Assembly: GCA_949288175.1 (NCBI GenBank)
Contig: CASEIV010000002.1
Location: 186,001-250,000 of the forward strand
Source: an uncultured Eubacteriales bacterium
GTDB lineage: Bacteria > Bacillota > Clostridia > TANB77 > CAG-508
Direction: 5' to 3'
Length of the DNA stretch: 64,000 nucleotides
Every line of letters starts with the position of its first letter. The first letter of the stretch is position 1. Below, piece by piece: positions 53,843 through 62,585 of the stretch. The position numbers were made by a program, and so were the translations under genes. The notes beneath the pieces were generated by a model. The model did no database searches, was not told where the DNA came from, and saw nothing but the letters and a program-made list of their open reading frames with translations.

Positions 53843-55450
53843 TTATCTTTCAAAATCGTCTTGTTCTTTATTATATTCTTCAATAATATTTTGTATTGTT
53901 GTATCGATATCTTCTTTTTCTACCACATTTCCATCTGCATCAATAATTACATTCCTATATGGTATTGTACCTGATTGAATAACATTCCCACTTTCATCTT
54001 TCTTTTGATAAGGATATCCTCCATTGCTATTACTTATTTCTACTTTTATAGTTTCACCTTGATTTATAAAATAATTTTTATAAATATTAGATATATATTC
54101 ACCTTTATTTTCTAAAAGTTTACTAGAGTTTGTTTTTAATATTGCATCTCTATATATATTTAACATATTATTTGTATCTCTACCATTTAAGATTCTATCA
54201 TAATTCTTTAATCTATTAAAAATACTTTCAATTTTTTGTTCATCTTGCATATTTTCTTGAGATTCATTATAAAATGCTGAATATTTCTTTTTTTCTAAAT
54301 ATTCTATACTATCATTAATATCTGTAATTAACTCAAGCATATCATTTCTAGCTGTATCTAATGTCGTACCATCTGATAACGATGATATTTTTTCTGCTAT
54401 ATTTTCTGGTAAATTGCTATTATTTAAAGAATCTTGCATAATCAAATCTTTCCCAAAAACCTCTAACATGAGTTTTGCCCATAATTTTTCATTTGGATAA
54501 AATGCTGTTGATTTTGTTTCGCCATATTCTTCAGCATAAACTTCTGTCATCCCTTCATTAAGTTTTCCAAAACCAAATGATTGTATAGAATGAAATACTT
54601 CGTGCATTGGGACTGTCTTACTATATTCCGTTACTTCCTGAATATTATTTCCAACATAAAATGTTATTTCATTATGACCTCCATCATATTCTCCTGCTAT
54701 TCCATCTTCTAGATTTTCTTTGTAATCATATTTGATTTTTAATGTTTCTAAAGTATCAATGATTTCATCTTCAATCATATATTCTTTTGAATCATCAAAG
54801 AACGTTTTAAAATTTTGACTGATAAAATCTTTTTCTTCTTGCATTAAATTTTGATTATTGGAAATAGCATCTAATAACTTTTCTGTTGTTGTACCAATTT
54901 TAATATCGTCTATTTCTGTTACATCTAGTTCTTCTTGTTTACTATTATTTACATTAGTTTCATCTAATTTATTTCTAGATAAATATTCACATCCATTTAA
55001 AGTAAGTGTTACAGAGATAATAACACCTAAAACTGCAACTTTTATTGTCTTTGCTTTTGGCTTTATATGTTCGTTAAAATATCTTTTTGTATTTTCGCTT
55101 ATATATAAAATGTTTGGATTAAAATTGTAGTGGTTATAAAGGTCTTTATTTTCTTCATATTCACATATTTCCTTTGAAATTTTGTTAACAAAAATACTTT
55201 GTGGCACATATGTATTTAAATACCATAAATAATGTTGTCCTTTAAATGTAACTTGACCGATTAACATATACCTATAAGAATTTAGTTTATTTGCTACTTC
55301 TTGGATAATATTTTTATATGAACTTTTATCAGTTATTCTACTTATTTTTTCTTCTTCTTTAATCCAATATTTTATTTCATTATTTTGGTTTTTTGTAATA
55401 TAAAATTGATTATTTATATAATTAAATTTTGCTATTAAATTATCATTCAT
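53843..55450 (-). CDS. Membrane protein with a zincin (HExxH) outer domain
   Basis: 535 residues. The first 130 residues are beta-rich and probably cytoplasmic (NYINNQFYITKNQNNEIKYW, GQHYLWYLNTYVP). One membrane helix follows at about 137-153 (KVAVLGVIISVTLTLNG), directly before Cys-Glu-Tyr. The outer part has VPMHEVFHSIQSFG at about 279, a perfect HExxH, and then LNEGMTEVYAEEYG with a downstream Glu as in gluzincins. An Asn/Asp/Glu-rich region and a C-terminal strand domain (GNVIQSGTIPYRNVIIDADG) complete it. Probably a membrane-bound zinc peptidase facing outside; substrate unknown. 29 bases after the HAD gene at 55480. Confidence 0.65.
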   Translation of the reverse strand: MNDNLIAKFNYINNQFYITKNQNNEIKYWIKEEEKISRITDKSSYKNIIQEVANKLNSYRYMLIGQVTFKGQHYLWYLNTYVPQSIFVNKISKEICEYEENKDLYNHYNFNPNILYISENTKRYFNEHIKPKAKTIKVAVLGVIISVTLTLNGCEYLSRNKLDETNVNNSKQEELDVTEIDDIKIGTTTEKLLDAISNNQNLMQEEKDFISQNFKTFFDDSKEYMIEDEIIDTLETLKIKYDYKENLEDGIAGEYDGGHNEITFYVGNNIQEVTEYSKTVPMHEVFHSIQSFGFGKLNEGMTEVYAEEYGETKSTAFYPNEKLWAKLMLEVFGKDLIMQDSLNNSNLPENIAEKISSLSDGTTLDTARNDMLELITDINDSIEYLEKKKYSAFYNESQENMQDEQKIESIFNRLKNYDRILNGRDTNNMLNIYRDAILKTNSSKLLENKGEYISNIYKNYFINQGETIKVEISNSNGGYPYQKKDESGNVIQSGTIPYRNVIIDADGNVVEKEDIDTTIQNIIEEYNKEQDDFER

Positions 55451-55479
55451 CTATTTTTCCTCTTTATTATTTGTTTTTT

Positions 55480-56067
55480 CTATATCATGTTTTGAAACTT
55501 CTGTATTTTCATATATATATCATACCAACTAAAGACTCTTGTCATATTATCTAATTTCATATCTCTGTTATATCTGCAATCATAGCAAAATACATGTGTA
55601 TGCTTTACAAATGTTGGTATGGTTTCTGGACTATCTTCTATCATAATATCAATTCTTAAAGAGTCAATTTGTTTTGTTTTGTCTGGCGAAAAATAAACTT
55701 CATCATATAAAATGTCATTTTCTTTTAGCCATGCCTTTGTTATTTTTCTAGTTTTCTCTCCTTCTTCGGTATTTTTCGTTGTATTATGCCTTGAAGTAAT
55801 AATATATATATAATTTCCTTCTTCCTTTAATTTTTTTATTACTTCACTTGCATATTTTCTTGCAGGTTCATTTTCTATATAATTCCAAAAATATTGCTTT
55901 CTATAATCATCTAAAATTTCTTTTGTCCAATTAAATTTACGATATTCATATCTATATGGATCTTCAAACCCTTCTAAATTATGTTCAAATACATATTTTG
56001 AAGTCGCATCCATAATATAATCATCATCATTTGTTAATACTCCATCTATATCAATTCCTATATTCAT
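55480..56067 (-). CDS. HAD-family 5'-nucleotidase-like protein (NT5C type)
   Basis: 195 residues. The motif I DxDGV in GIDIDGVLTND, motif II Thr/Ser in YIITSRHNTT, and motif III/IV Lys and Asp-Asp in SPDKTKQID and IMIEDSPETIP fit the PF06941-type HAD (deoxy 5'-nucleotidase-like) proteins. Substrate unknown. GGAGG directly before the ATG. Probably co-transcribed with the zincin gene downstream. Confidence 0.75.
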   Translation of the reverse strand: MNIGIDIDGVLTNDDDYIMDATSKYVFEHNLEGFEDPYRYEYRKFNWTKEILDDYRKQYFWNYIENEPARKYASEVIKKLKEEGNYIYIITSRHNTTKNTEEGEKTRKITKAWLKENDILYDEVYFSPDKTKQIDSLRIDIMIEDSPETIPTFVKHTHVFCYDCRYNRDMKLDNMTRVFSWYDIYMKIQKFQNMI

Positions 56068-56150
56068 ATTTTACCTCCTACATAATTTTATCATCTCCGT
56101 CATAATATCATAAATATTCTAAAAAATTTAGTTATATTTCAAACTAATCT

Positions 56151-56726
56151 TTAGAAAATTTCATCAATTATATTATCTAGACTAGAAAAGTCAAGAAAAT
56201 CAACTTTTTGATTATAGGTATCTATCATTGCTTTATCTTCTGCCGTTTTCTTTTCTTCTGGTAAATTTTTAACTGCATTATAAAGTAATTTCATCATTGT
56301 TTTATGAGCAAAATTCAATTTTGAATAATCTATTCCACCTCGCAAATGAAATATTTTTGCTCTCTCAAAAATATCTTTTTTTAACTGTTTTTTTATATTA
56401 TTTCTTATGTTATTTATATTTGTTTCATCTGTCGGGTCTGAAAGACCTACTGTAATTATTATGATTCTTTTTTTAGATATATTATTTAACTTTTTTAGTG
56501 TTTTAGCCATTCCAAGCACTCCACCTGCATATAATCCTCCCAAATATATAATTTCATCATAATTATTTATCTCTTGCACATCTTTAAAAGTAGTTACTTG
56601 TATATTCGTTCTTCTTGAAAGTTCTTCTGCATACCTTTTGGTTGTCCCATATTGAGAACCATATATTATAAGACTTCTTATAAATGTCATATCTTGTATT
56701 TTTGACATATCTTTATTATTTTTCAT
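56151..56726 (-). CDS. Flavodoxin-domain protein
   Basis: 191 residues from ATG 56726; the ribosome site is weak and a GTG 9 bases upstream is possible. LIIYGSQYGTTKRYAEEL is the FMN phosphate loop ((S/T)xxGxT), YDEIIYLGGLYAGGVLGM the second FMN loop, and RIIIITVGLSDPTDE the third. It belongs to the flavodoxin_5/HemG-like group. Partner unknown. Confidence 0.75.
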   Translation of the reverse strand: MKNNKDMSKIQDMTFIRSLIIYGSQYGTTKRYAEELSRRTNIQVTTFKDVQEINNYDEIIYLGGLYAGGVLGMAKTLKKLNNISKKRIIIITVGLSDPTDETNINNIRNNIKKQLKKDIFERAKIFHLRGGIDYSKLNFAHKTMMKLLYNAVKNLPEEKKTAEDKAMIDTYNQKVDFLDFSSLDNIIDEIF

Positions 56727-56913
56727 TGCTACCACTCACTTTTAAAATTCAATTTATTGTTTAGATAATATCATAAATGAGAGCAATTATCAATAAATCG
56801 CTCTCACTAGACATCCTATACTCTTATTATAAAGTTGTATTAATTTGTATGAAAAGATTTTAACAGAATGGTTCAAAGAGTATTATAATAAAAGGGTGAT
56901 TGATACTATTATT

Positions 56914-57330
56914 TTAAAAATATTTAACTAAATAATATTTATTAAGTTTAGGATTTTCTTTATTTTCTCTTATAAAATCTATTTTAAAACCACATTTTTC
57001 ATAAAATTCTGGTGCTTGAAATTTATATGTTGTTAGATTAATGTTTTCAAATCCTTTATTTTTAAAATAATTTTCTACTGTTTCTATAAGTTTCGTTCCA
57101 ATATGTTTATTTCTATATTCTTCTAATACAATAAGGTCATCTATATAAACTTCTTTATAGTATGAATGTCCCATTATTATTCCTACAATTTTATTATCTT
57201 CTTTTGCTACAAAATTAAATGATTTATAATTACATATTACACCATTATTCATAGCAAATTTATTAAACTCATTGTCCATCAACTTATATAATTCTTTATC
57301 AGCATTTTCTATATATTCTATATTTAACAT
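56914..57330 (-). CDS. GNAT acetyltransferase
   Basis: 138 residues. EEYRNKHIGTKLIETVENYF is the acetyl-CoA-binding motif (R-x-x-x-x-G/A), preceded by YIDDLIVLE and followed by NLTTYKFQAPEFYEKCGF. Small stand-alone enzyme; substrate unknown. AGGAG before the ATG. Confidence 0.85.
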   Translation of the reverse strand: MLNIEYIENADKELYKLMDNEFNKFAMNNGVICNYKSFNFVAKEDNKIVGIIMGHSYYKEVYIDDLIVLEEYRNKHIGTKLIETVENYFKNKGFENINLTTYKFQAPEFYEKCGFKIDFIRENKENPKLNKYYLVKYF

Positions 57331-57348
57331 TATTTTTTCTCCTCTTCT

Positions 57349-57483
57349 TTACTCTATATTACTATCCATATACAACAAACCTCTTAAATATGGTCTTTTA
57401 GGATTGTCCAGACTATCTAATTCTGTTACTGCATTTTCTTTATCTATAAAATGTAGTTTTACAAATTCTACTTCTTGATTACT
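57349..57483 (-). pseudogene. Open protein-like fragment without a start codon
   Basis: A 44-codon frame reading EVEFVKLHFIDKENAVTELD and YLRGLLYMDSNIE before TAA 57349. It has no ATG, GTG or TTG in frame and overlaps the last codons of the HAD gene in another frame. The composition looks like coding sequence, so it may be the tail of a gene lost by deletion. Confidence 0.35.
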
Positions 57484-58274
57484 TTCTCTAAAAACTTTGC
57501 TACACCATCTTCATTATTCGTATCTGTCACTTCATCTACAATTCTTTTTATATCTTCTGGTGCATTTTCCATAGCAACAGAATGTCCTACAACTTCAAAC
57601 ATAGTTACATCATTATAACTATCTCCTATTGCTACACTGTCTTTTAAATCTATCTTTAAATATTCACATAATTTTTTAATTGCATTTCCTTTGCTTGTGT
57701 CTTTACAAGTAATATCCAAGAAAAATGGCTTTTCTTTTGGAAATTTATTATTTATCAAACATTTTGATAAATTAACAATTTCTATCTTTTTTATATCATT
57801 GATTTCTTCTTTGCTATTTCGTATATTTTCTAAATTCAAACTTGAAAAAACACATTGTGTAACTGGATTATCTATTATAAAATTTTCTATTGGTTCTTCT
57901 AAAAGGATATCTGTGTTATCGTCTGTTTGTTTTCTTAGAATTCTTTTTCCATTAGAAATCATAATAAGTTGTATATCATATCTTTCAGCTATTTGCCATA
58001 ATGCGATTACTGCTTCATTTTCTAGAGCATTTATATATATTGTTTTCTTTTCTTTATAATCATAGATTTCTCCCCCATTACAGCCAATCAGATAACTACT
58101 AGCTAATGCTTTTTTACTCACCTCTTCTACATACTCTCTAGGTCTTCCAGAACAAAGAACAACATATATTCCTTTTTCAATGGCTTTTTGGATAGCTTCT
58201 TTTGTTTTTCCTGTTATTTCTTTCTTATCATTTCTTAATGTTCCATCTATATCAATAAAAATAATTTTATACAT
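57468..58274 (-). CDS. Cof-type HAD phosphatase
   Basis: 268 residues. FIDIDGTLRNDKKEITGKT (motif I), VVLCSGRPREYVEEVSK (motif II), then the C2 cap, then KGNAIKKLCEYL and SVAIGDSYNDVTMFEV (motif IV) with VAMENAPEDIKRIVDEVTDT. This is the sugar-phosphate/flavin-phosphate phosphatase group. AAGG before the ATG. The fragment at 52755-52853 is a dead relative of this tail. Confidence 0.9.
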   Translation of the reverse strand: MYKIIFIDIDGTLRNDKKEITGKTKEAIQKAIEKGIYVVLCSGRPREYVEEVSKKALASSYLIGCNGGEIYDYKEKKTIYINALENEAVIALWQIAERYDIQLIMISNGKRILRKQTDDNTDILLEEPIENFIIDNPVTQCVFSSLNLENIRNSKEEINDIKKIEIVNLSKCLINNKFPKEKPFFLDITCKDTSKGNAIKKLCEYLKIDLKDSVAIGDSYNDVTMFEVVGHSVAMENAPEDIKRIVDEVTDTNNEDGVAKFLEKVIKK

Positions 58275-58377
58275 ACTTTTACCTTCCCTTTTTTATTTCA
58301 AAGAAATTTTATCATAATGCCTGTTATATTACAACAAAAAAAGTACAATAAAATCATATTATTGTACCTTTTTACTG

Positions 58378-59217
58378 TCAAACAATCTCCTCATATTCCT
58401 CTTCTTCAAATTGTTTTAAATAATCAATATATTCTTCCAAACACATATTATGTTCTTTCATATATGTTGCATTATCAATTCCGACATATCTATAATGCCA
58501 TGGTTCATAATTTATCATGGTAATGTCTTTTTTGTCTGTCGGATATCTTAAAGCAAATCCATATTTATATGAATTTTCCATTAACCATTTTTGTACATCT
58601 GTATGTTCTTGCCTTTCATCTAATATTTGATAATTTTCGGACACAATATCCACTGCAAGTCCTGTTTCATGTTCTCCTGTCCCTGGAATTGCTACCCAAT
58701 AAGATGCAAGCTCTTCTGCTTCTTCAGAACTACGTCCCCATCTTTTGTATTCTTTAACTTTATTGTTATATAACTTTTGTTGTTTTGCATTTGTTCGATA
58801 ACTTGAACAAATAAGAGGTGACAATCCTTCTTTTCTAGCATCAGATAACATTTGTTTTAAAGGTTCTGCAATCCTTTTATCTACTTGATGAACAGTTTCT
58901 ACTTCTTCTAATTCCACAACATATCCTTTTGGAACTTTATGATTTTTATTTACTAGTAATAATTCCCAATCAGATGTGGTACTATCAATATCTTTTTCTT
59001 TTCTATTTTCCTCTTCTTTTATATTGGCTTCTTCCTTATTCGTTGTATTATATAATTCTTCTACATTTACACTTGTTTGTAATGATGCTTGTATTTCTTT
59101 TTTTAATGTAATATATTTATATACAATGGTAAGAATGAATATAGCTAGTATCATGAATATAATACAAATATTTGTATGTATGATATTTCTTATTCCATTC
59201 CCTTCTATTTTTCTCAT
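58378..59217 (-). CDS. D-alanyl-D-alanine carboxypeptidase, VanY/DacB type
   Basis: 279 residues. A basic start and one membrane helix at about 12-33, a Glu/Lys/Thr-rich linker (EEANIKEEENRKEKDID), then the peptidase M15B domain: SSYRTNAKQQKLYNN, PGTGEHETGLAVDIVSE (SxHxxGxAxD-type zinc motif) and YEPWHYRYVG (second His). Acts on the cell wall. AAAGGA before the ATG. The tail is acidic (EEEEYEEIV). Confidence 0.9.
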   Translation of the reverse strand: MRKIEGNGIRNIIHTNICIIFMILAIFILTIVYKYITLKKEIQASLQTSVNVEELYNTTNKEEANIKEEENRKEKDIDSTTSDWELLLVNKNHKVPKGYVVELEEVETVHQVDKRIAEPLKQMLSDARKEGLSPLICSSYRTNAKQQKLYNNKVKEYKRWGRSSEEAEELASYWVAIPGTGEHETGLAVDIVSENYQILDERQEHTDVQKWLMENSYKYGFALRYPTDKKDITMINYEPWHYRYVGIDNATYMKEHNMCLEEYIDYLKQFEEEEYEEIV

Positions 59218-59450
59218 ATACTTTTTCCTTTTCTTTTTATTTATCTGTTATGTGTTTTTCCTTAGACATATTTTAACATGTTTTTATAACTATCGCAACG
59301 ACAGTATTTTCCATTTTTTTCTCTATTTATATATTACCATTTTTTAGAAAAGGTTACGTATTTTCTTTGGCTTTTTTCGATAGAATACTTTATAATTAAA
59401 TTAATAGAACATTAGTGTCCATAGCTTCTAGCTATGTTAGTCGGCCTACT

Positions 59451-60452
59451 TTATTTTTGATTTCGTATTTGTATACTTGCTTTTCCATCCTTAGCTTCTA
59501 TTTTGGCATATCCTCCAATTGGGAATGTACAAATTGGTGTTGTATGTCCAAAATCTACATTGGCTATAACAGGTATACCATTTAATTCTGCTTTATTTTT
59601 AATTAATTTTATCCATTTCTCATCTGTCATATTGCAATTTTTCTGTGCTCTTCCAATTACAATTCCTTTTACAGTTTTTAATGTATGTAATAAAGATTGT
59701 AGATTTCTATCAAATTCCATTAGAAAAGTATTGCCTGCCATTCCATCATCTTCTAAAAATAAGATTTTGTTTTCTACATCTGGCATATATTCTGTGCCTT
59801 GTAATAAATTTAATGTGCATAGGTTACCACCAACAATTTCTCCTTCTGCTTTTCCTTCATTAATGGTTAAATAACCTTTGTTTTCAAAAAATCCTCTATT
59901 TTCTTGGTCAATAAACCAGGCATCATCACTCCATTCTTTAGATGGTAATATATCAATTTCTTCATTTTCTTCTACAAACATTTTTCTAAAATATTCTAAA
60001 GTATATTCAAATCCCTTTTTCATGCCAAAACTTGAATAATGTGGTCCATAATAGGTTACCAATCCTGTTTTGGCATAGATAGAATCTAATAAAGCAGTAA
60101 TATCTGAATATCCACACAGGATTTTAGGATTTTCTTTTATCACATCATAGTCTATATATTTTAATAATTGATTAGAATTATATCCACCAATTACGGTTAA
60201 TATAGCTTTTACATTTTTGTCTTTAAAAGCTTCTTCTAAATCTTTTACTCTATCTTCTATTTTTGCACAATTATATTCATCATCAAAAGAATCCATCACA
60301 TGTTCTGCAAATGTAACCTTAAATCCTTCCTCTTCTAAACGTTTTGTTGCAAGTTCTATACAGTCTTTTCCTAAAATTTTCATACTTCTAGAAGGTGCAA
60401 TTATTCGAATTTCGTCACCCTTCTTTAGTTTCTCTGGTATAATTGTTTGCAT
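59451..60452 (-). CDS. LD-carboxypeptidase / MccF-like S66 peptidase
   Basis: 333 residues. Peptidase family S66: GYSDITALLDSIYAKTG carries the nucleophile Ser, GIVIGRAQKNCNM and FGHTTPICTFPIGG carry the partner Glu/His region, and SRSMKILGKDCIELAT the N-terminal fold. Members cut L,D-peptide bonds in murein or, in MccF, microcin C. The gene lies 13 bases after the truncated methyltransferase frame, whose end contains this gene's AGGAGG site, so it depends on that leader RNA for expression. Confidence 0.9.
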   Translation of the reverse strand: MQTIIPEKLKKGDEIRIIAPSRSMKILGKDCIELATKRLEEEGFKVTFAEHVMDSFDDEYNCAKIEDRVKDLEEAFKDKNVKAILTVIGGYNSNQLLKYIDYDVIKENPKILCGYSDITALLDSIYAKTGLVTYYGPHYSSFGMKKGFEYTLEYFRKMFVEENEEIDILPSKEWSDDAWFIDQENRGFFENKGYLTINEGKAEGEIVGGNLCTLNLLQGTEYMPDVENKILFLEDDGMAGNTFLMEFDRNLQSLLHTLKTVKGIVIGRAQKNCNMTDEKWIKLIKNKAELNGIPVIANVDFGHTTPICTFPIGGYAKIEAKDGKASIQIRNQK

Positions 60453-60465
60453 AAAAATTCCTCCT

Positions 60466-60606
60466 TTATATATTTATTTCTTTTGGCATATATGTAATTT
60501 TTGTAGTAGTAATAAATTCTAATCTGTTATGATTTGATTTTTTGAACCTGTTTTCTTCTTCATACTGATTATAATATGTTTTTAATATTTTATCTACCTT
60601 TTCCAT
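60466..60606 (-). pseudogene. N-terminal remnant of a SAM-dependent methyltransferase
   Basis: 46 codons from ATG 60606 with GGGGA 8 bases upstream. MEKVDKILKTYYNQYEEENR followed by HNRLEFITTTK is the start of a widespread class I methyltransferase family ('..i..yY..yde..R......h.vEfittt.yi'), whose full length is about 250 residues. The SAM-binding part is missing; the frame ends in MPKEINI. A complete promoter and leader RNA lie upstream, so a deletion seems to have placed the S66 gene under this control. Confidence 0.65.
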
Positions 60607-60631
60607 AAATATTTCCCCTTTATTTTAATAT

Positions 60632-60758
60632 ACAAAAAACCTTGCTAAAGAAATCTTTGTATTAAGACTCCTCCAGCAAGGTAAATTTCCTGCTTTCTGT
60701 GTAATAACCTATTGGTTACTTCATACCGCTCGAGTTTCCTCTAGGTATGCTCTTAATG
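60632..60758 (-). ncRNA. Four-helix leader RNA with competing terminator (riboswitch-like)
   Basis: On the - strand: P1 ATTAAGA (60757-60751) with TCTTAAT (60667-60661); P2 CATACC/GGTATG with an inner GAG-GAAA-CTC; P3 AGTAACC/GGTTATT; P4 AGCAGG/CCTTGCT. The same CCTTGCT (60681-60675) can instead pair with AGCAAGG (60646-60640) followed by TTTTTT, a rho-independent terminator that excludes P4. This is the classic design of a transcription attenuator. I found no match to the conserved cores of T-box, SAM, TPP, purine, glycine, lysine, cobalamin or c-di-GMP elements that I can recall. Confidence 0.6.
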
Positions 60759-60765
60759 TTTTATT

Positions 60766-60794
60766 ATTTTATCATGGTATTTTTTGTTTGTCAA
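60766..60794 (-). promoter_or_regulatory. Consensus promoter of the leader RNA
   Basis: On the - strand TTGACA (60794-60789), a 17-base spacer and TAAAAT (60771-60766). Transcription would start at about 60759, just before P1 of the leader RNA. Confidence 0.75.
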
Positions 60795-60873
60795 ATACTT
60801 TATGTAAATTCTTACACCTATTAAAATAATAAATTCAGTGACCTCAAATCAATTCCTATATAATTTGTCATTT

Positions 60874-61095
60874 CTATTTTACATTATTATATAATTCAAT
60901 CCCTAATACTTCTATTATGATACCATCTTCATAACCTTTTTCCAAATCTTCTACAATCCTATGAACTTTTGATATCTTATAAGTTAACGCTTTATATTCA
61001 ACAGTCCCACCATCATTTAAGTACATTGGTATTGGTACAAATAAAACCAATAAAATTACAATTATCATTATAACCATTATTACTTTCTTTTTCAT
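60874..61095 (-). CDS. Small membrane-anchored protein of a common unknown family
   Basis: 73 residues. A basic start, one membrane helix at about 5-22 (VIMVIMIIVILLVLFVPIP), then YLNDGGTVEYKALTYKISKV and GYEDGIIIEVLGIEL. The 'DGGT.ey.ailYkv' and 'G.ei.ilg.e.yn' words recur in many small Clostridia membrane proteins of unknown role. AGAGG before the ATG. It lies 11 bases after the acetyltransferase gene, so they are one operon. Confidence 0.65.
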   Translation of the reverse strand: MKKKVIMVIMIIVILLVLFVPIPMYLNDGGTVEYKALTYKISKVHRIVEDLEKGYEDGIIIEVLGIELYNNVK

Positions 61096-61106
61096 AAAAT
61101 ACCTCT

Positions 61107-61661
61107 TTATAGCTGTTTAACCACTCTACATGGATTTCCATGTGCTACTGTATTTGATGGAATATCTTTTGTGACAACACTTCCTGCACCTATTGTTACA
61201 TTATCTCCTATGGTCACACCTGGTAATATGACGACATTTCCGCCAATCCACACATTGTTTCCCACTTTGATAGGTTTTCCATATTCTAATCCTCGATTTC
61301 TGGTCTCTACTTCAACCGGATGTCCTGCTGTATAAAATCCACAATTTGGTCCAATAAATACATTATCTCCAAATTCTACTTTTGCTACATCTAATATCAC
61401 ACAATTATGATTGGCATAGAAATTTTCTCCCACATGTGTATTATATCCATAGTCACAATAGAAATTAGATTCTATCTGTAAATTATCTCCTGTACTTCCC
61501 AATATTTTCTTTATAAATTCTTTTCTTTCTTCCATTTTATCCGGACTTATGTGATTATATTCAAAACACATTTTTTTGCATTTTCTGATTTCTAACATCA
61601 ATTCTTCACTATTTGCTAAATTATATAATTCCCCTTTGTCTCTTTTTTCTTTTTCTGTCAT
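61107..61661 (-). CDS. Maltose/galactoside O-acetyltransferase-like protein
   Basis: 184 residues from ATG 61661, directly after AGGAGG; the frame is open upstream, but without a site. Left-handed beta-helix of hexapeptide repeats (VGENFYANHNCVILDVAKVE, NVFIGPNCGFYTAGHP, IGGNVVILPGVTIGDNVTIG), with the LacA/Maa active-site His in YTAGHPVEVETRNRG and the N-terminal Mac domain (RDKGELYNLANSEELMLEI). Acetylates sugars; substrate cannot be told. Confidence 0.93.
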   Translation of the reverse strand: MTEKEKRDKGELYNLANSEELMLEIRKCKKMCFEYNHISPDKMEERKEFIKKILGSTGDNLQIESNFYCDYGYNTHVGENFYANHNCVILDVAKVEFGDNVFIGPNCGFYTAGHPVEVETRNRGLEYGKPIKVGNNVWIGGNVVILPGVTIGDNVTIGAGSVVTKDIPSNTVAHGNPCRVVKQL

Positions 61662-61725
61662 AATTTCCTCCTTTTTCATTTCTCTACTTTTATTATGGAC
61701 AATCATATCAAAATTATAAATGAAA

Positions 61726-61773
61726 TGCAACGTTGTTTTTTATGGTATAGGAAAAAATAATTTTTCTATACCA
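61726..61773 (-). repeat. Hairpin plus AAAAAACAACGTTGCA, copy B
   Basis: On the - strand TGGTATAG-AAAAA pairs with TTTTTCCTATACCA (one bulge), followed by a TAAAAAACAACGTTGCA end at 61741-61726. As in copy A, it follows a terminator. The 16-base tail is identical in both copies; the hairpin tops are alike, and the stem feet differ. Confidence 0.65.
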
Positions 61774-61776
61774 CAA

Positions 61777-61809
61777 GAAAAAAGACAGCACCTTCAATAG
61801 GTACTGTCT
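61777..61809 (-). terminator. Terminator of the 61819 gene
   Basis: On the - strand AGACAGTACC with GGTGCTGTCT (one G-U), then TTTTTT. Confidence 0.88.
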
Positions 61810-61818
61810 CCTTATACA

Positions 61819-62520
61819 TTACTGTATTTGGCTAACCAATTCATCATATTGATTTTGTAGTTCTTCACTACTAAATACAATATTTTCTCCTTGGATTTCC
61901 CAACCATCTTTATTTTCTGAAAGGAAATTAATGACTTGTGTTTCTACATCTAATATTTTCATTGCTTCATCCAAAGAAGATTCTAATTCTGCATTACTTT
62001 CTTCTATTGCAGTATCTTCTGATAAAGCAATTTCTTTATATAAGTCTATATAATATTGGTCTAAATTTTTATTTTCTATATATGACATAGCTCCTTCATT
62101 TGTTAATAATGTTAGTACTTCTGTTTTATATTGTTCCATATCACTTTTTGCTTGCTCTAAAAATTGTTTTGTTTGTGTGAATTCTGGTCCATCTTCTGCA
62201 TAATTTTCAGGTGTTAATGCATTGACGATTCTTTCATCATTTAATACATTTGCAATACTAACAGAAGCATTTACCACATCTGCTAAATAATCTTTCATCG
62301 CTTTTTCTAAAACACCATAATCTCCTGTTGTTTTTAATTCTCGAATTCTTTGGTCGATCTGATCTAAATCGATGTTTTCTGCACGTGTTAGATTTTCGAA
62401 TTCTAACATTTCCTGTCTTAAAATGTCTTCTTGTTTAAAGTCATTTACTACTAAAATGCCAATGCCTACAATAGCCACAACTACAATGGCTATAATGACT
62501 CCAATAATTGCTTTTTTCAT
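61819..62520 (-). CDS. Membrane-anchored helical protein
   Basis: 233 residues. A very hydrophobic N-terminal helix at about 3-25 (AIIGVIIAIVVVAIVGIGIL), then an acidic all-helical outer domain (LEFENLTRAENIDLDQIDQR, NLDQYYIDLYKEIALSEDTA) and a small strand end (WEIQGENIVFSSEEL). No catalytic motif. Similar proteins of unknown role occur in many gut Firmicutes. GGGGG before the ATG. It ends at the terminator above. Confidence 0.6.
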   Translation of the reverse strand: MKKAIIGVIIAIVVVAIVGIGILVVNDFKQEDILRQEMLEFENLTRAENIDLDQIDQRIRELKTTGDYGVLEKAMKDYLADVVNASVSIANVLNDERIVNALTPENYAEDGPEFTQTKQFLEQAKSDMEQYKTEVLTLLTNEGAMSYIENKNLDQYYIDLYKEIALSEDTAIEESNAELESSLDEAMKILDVETQVINFLSENKDGWEIQGENIVFSSEELQNQYDELVSQIQ

Positions 62521-62585
62521 ATTTAATTCCCCCTATTTTCAAATTATTATTAGTTTATCAATAACCTAAATAAACTGCAATCTAT

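Noticed and set aside
55000..55060. Lipoprotein signal in the zincin gene (LNGC)
   Set aside because: The Cys is about residue 155, with no start codon close enough upstream, so it cannot be a lipobox.
60632..60758. T-box or SAM-I riboswitch
   Set aside because: The T-box AGGGTGG core and the SAM-I conserved bases are absent.
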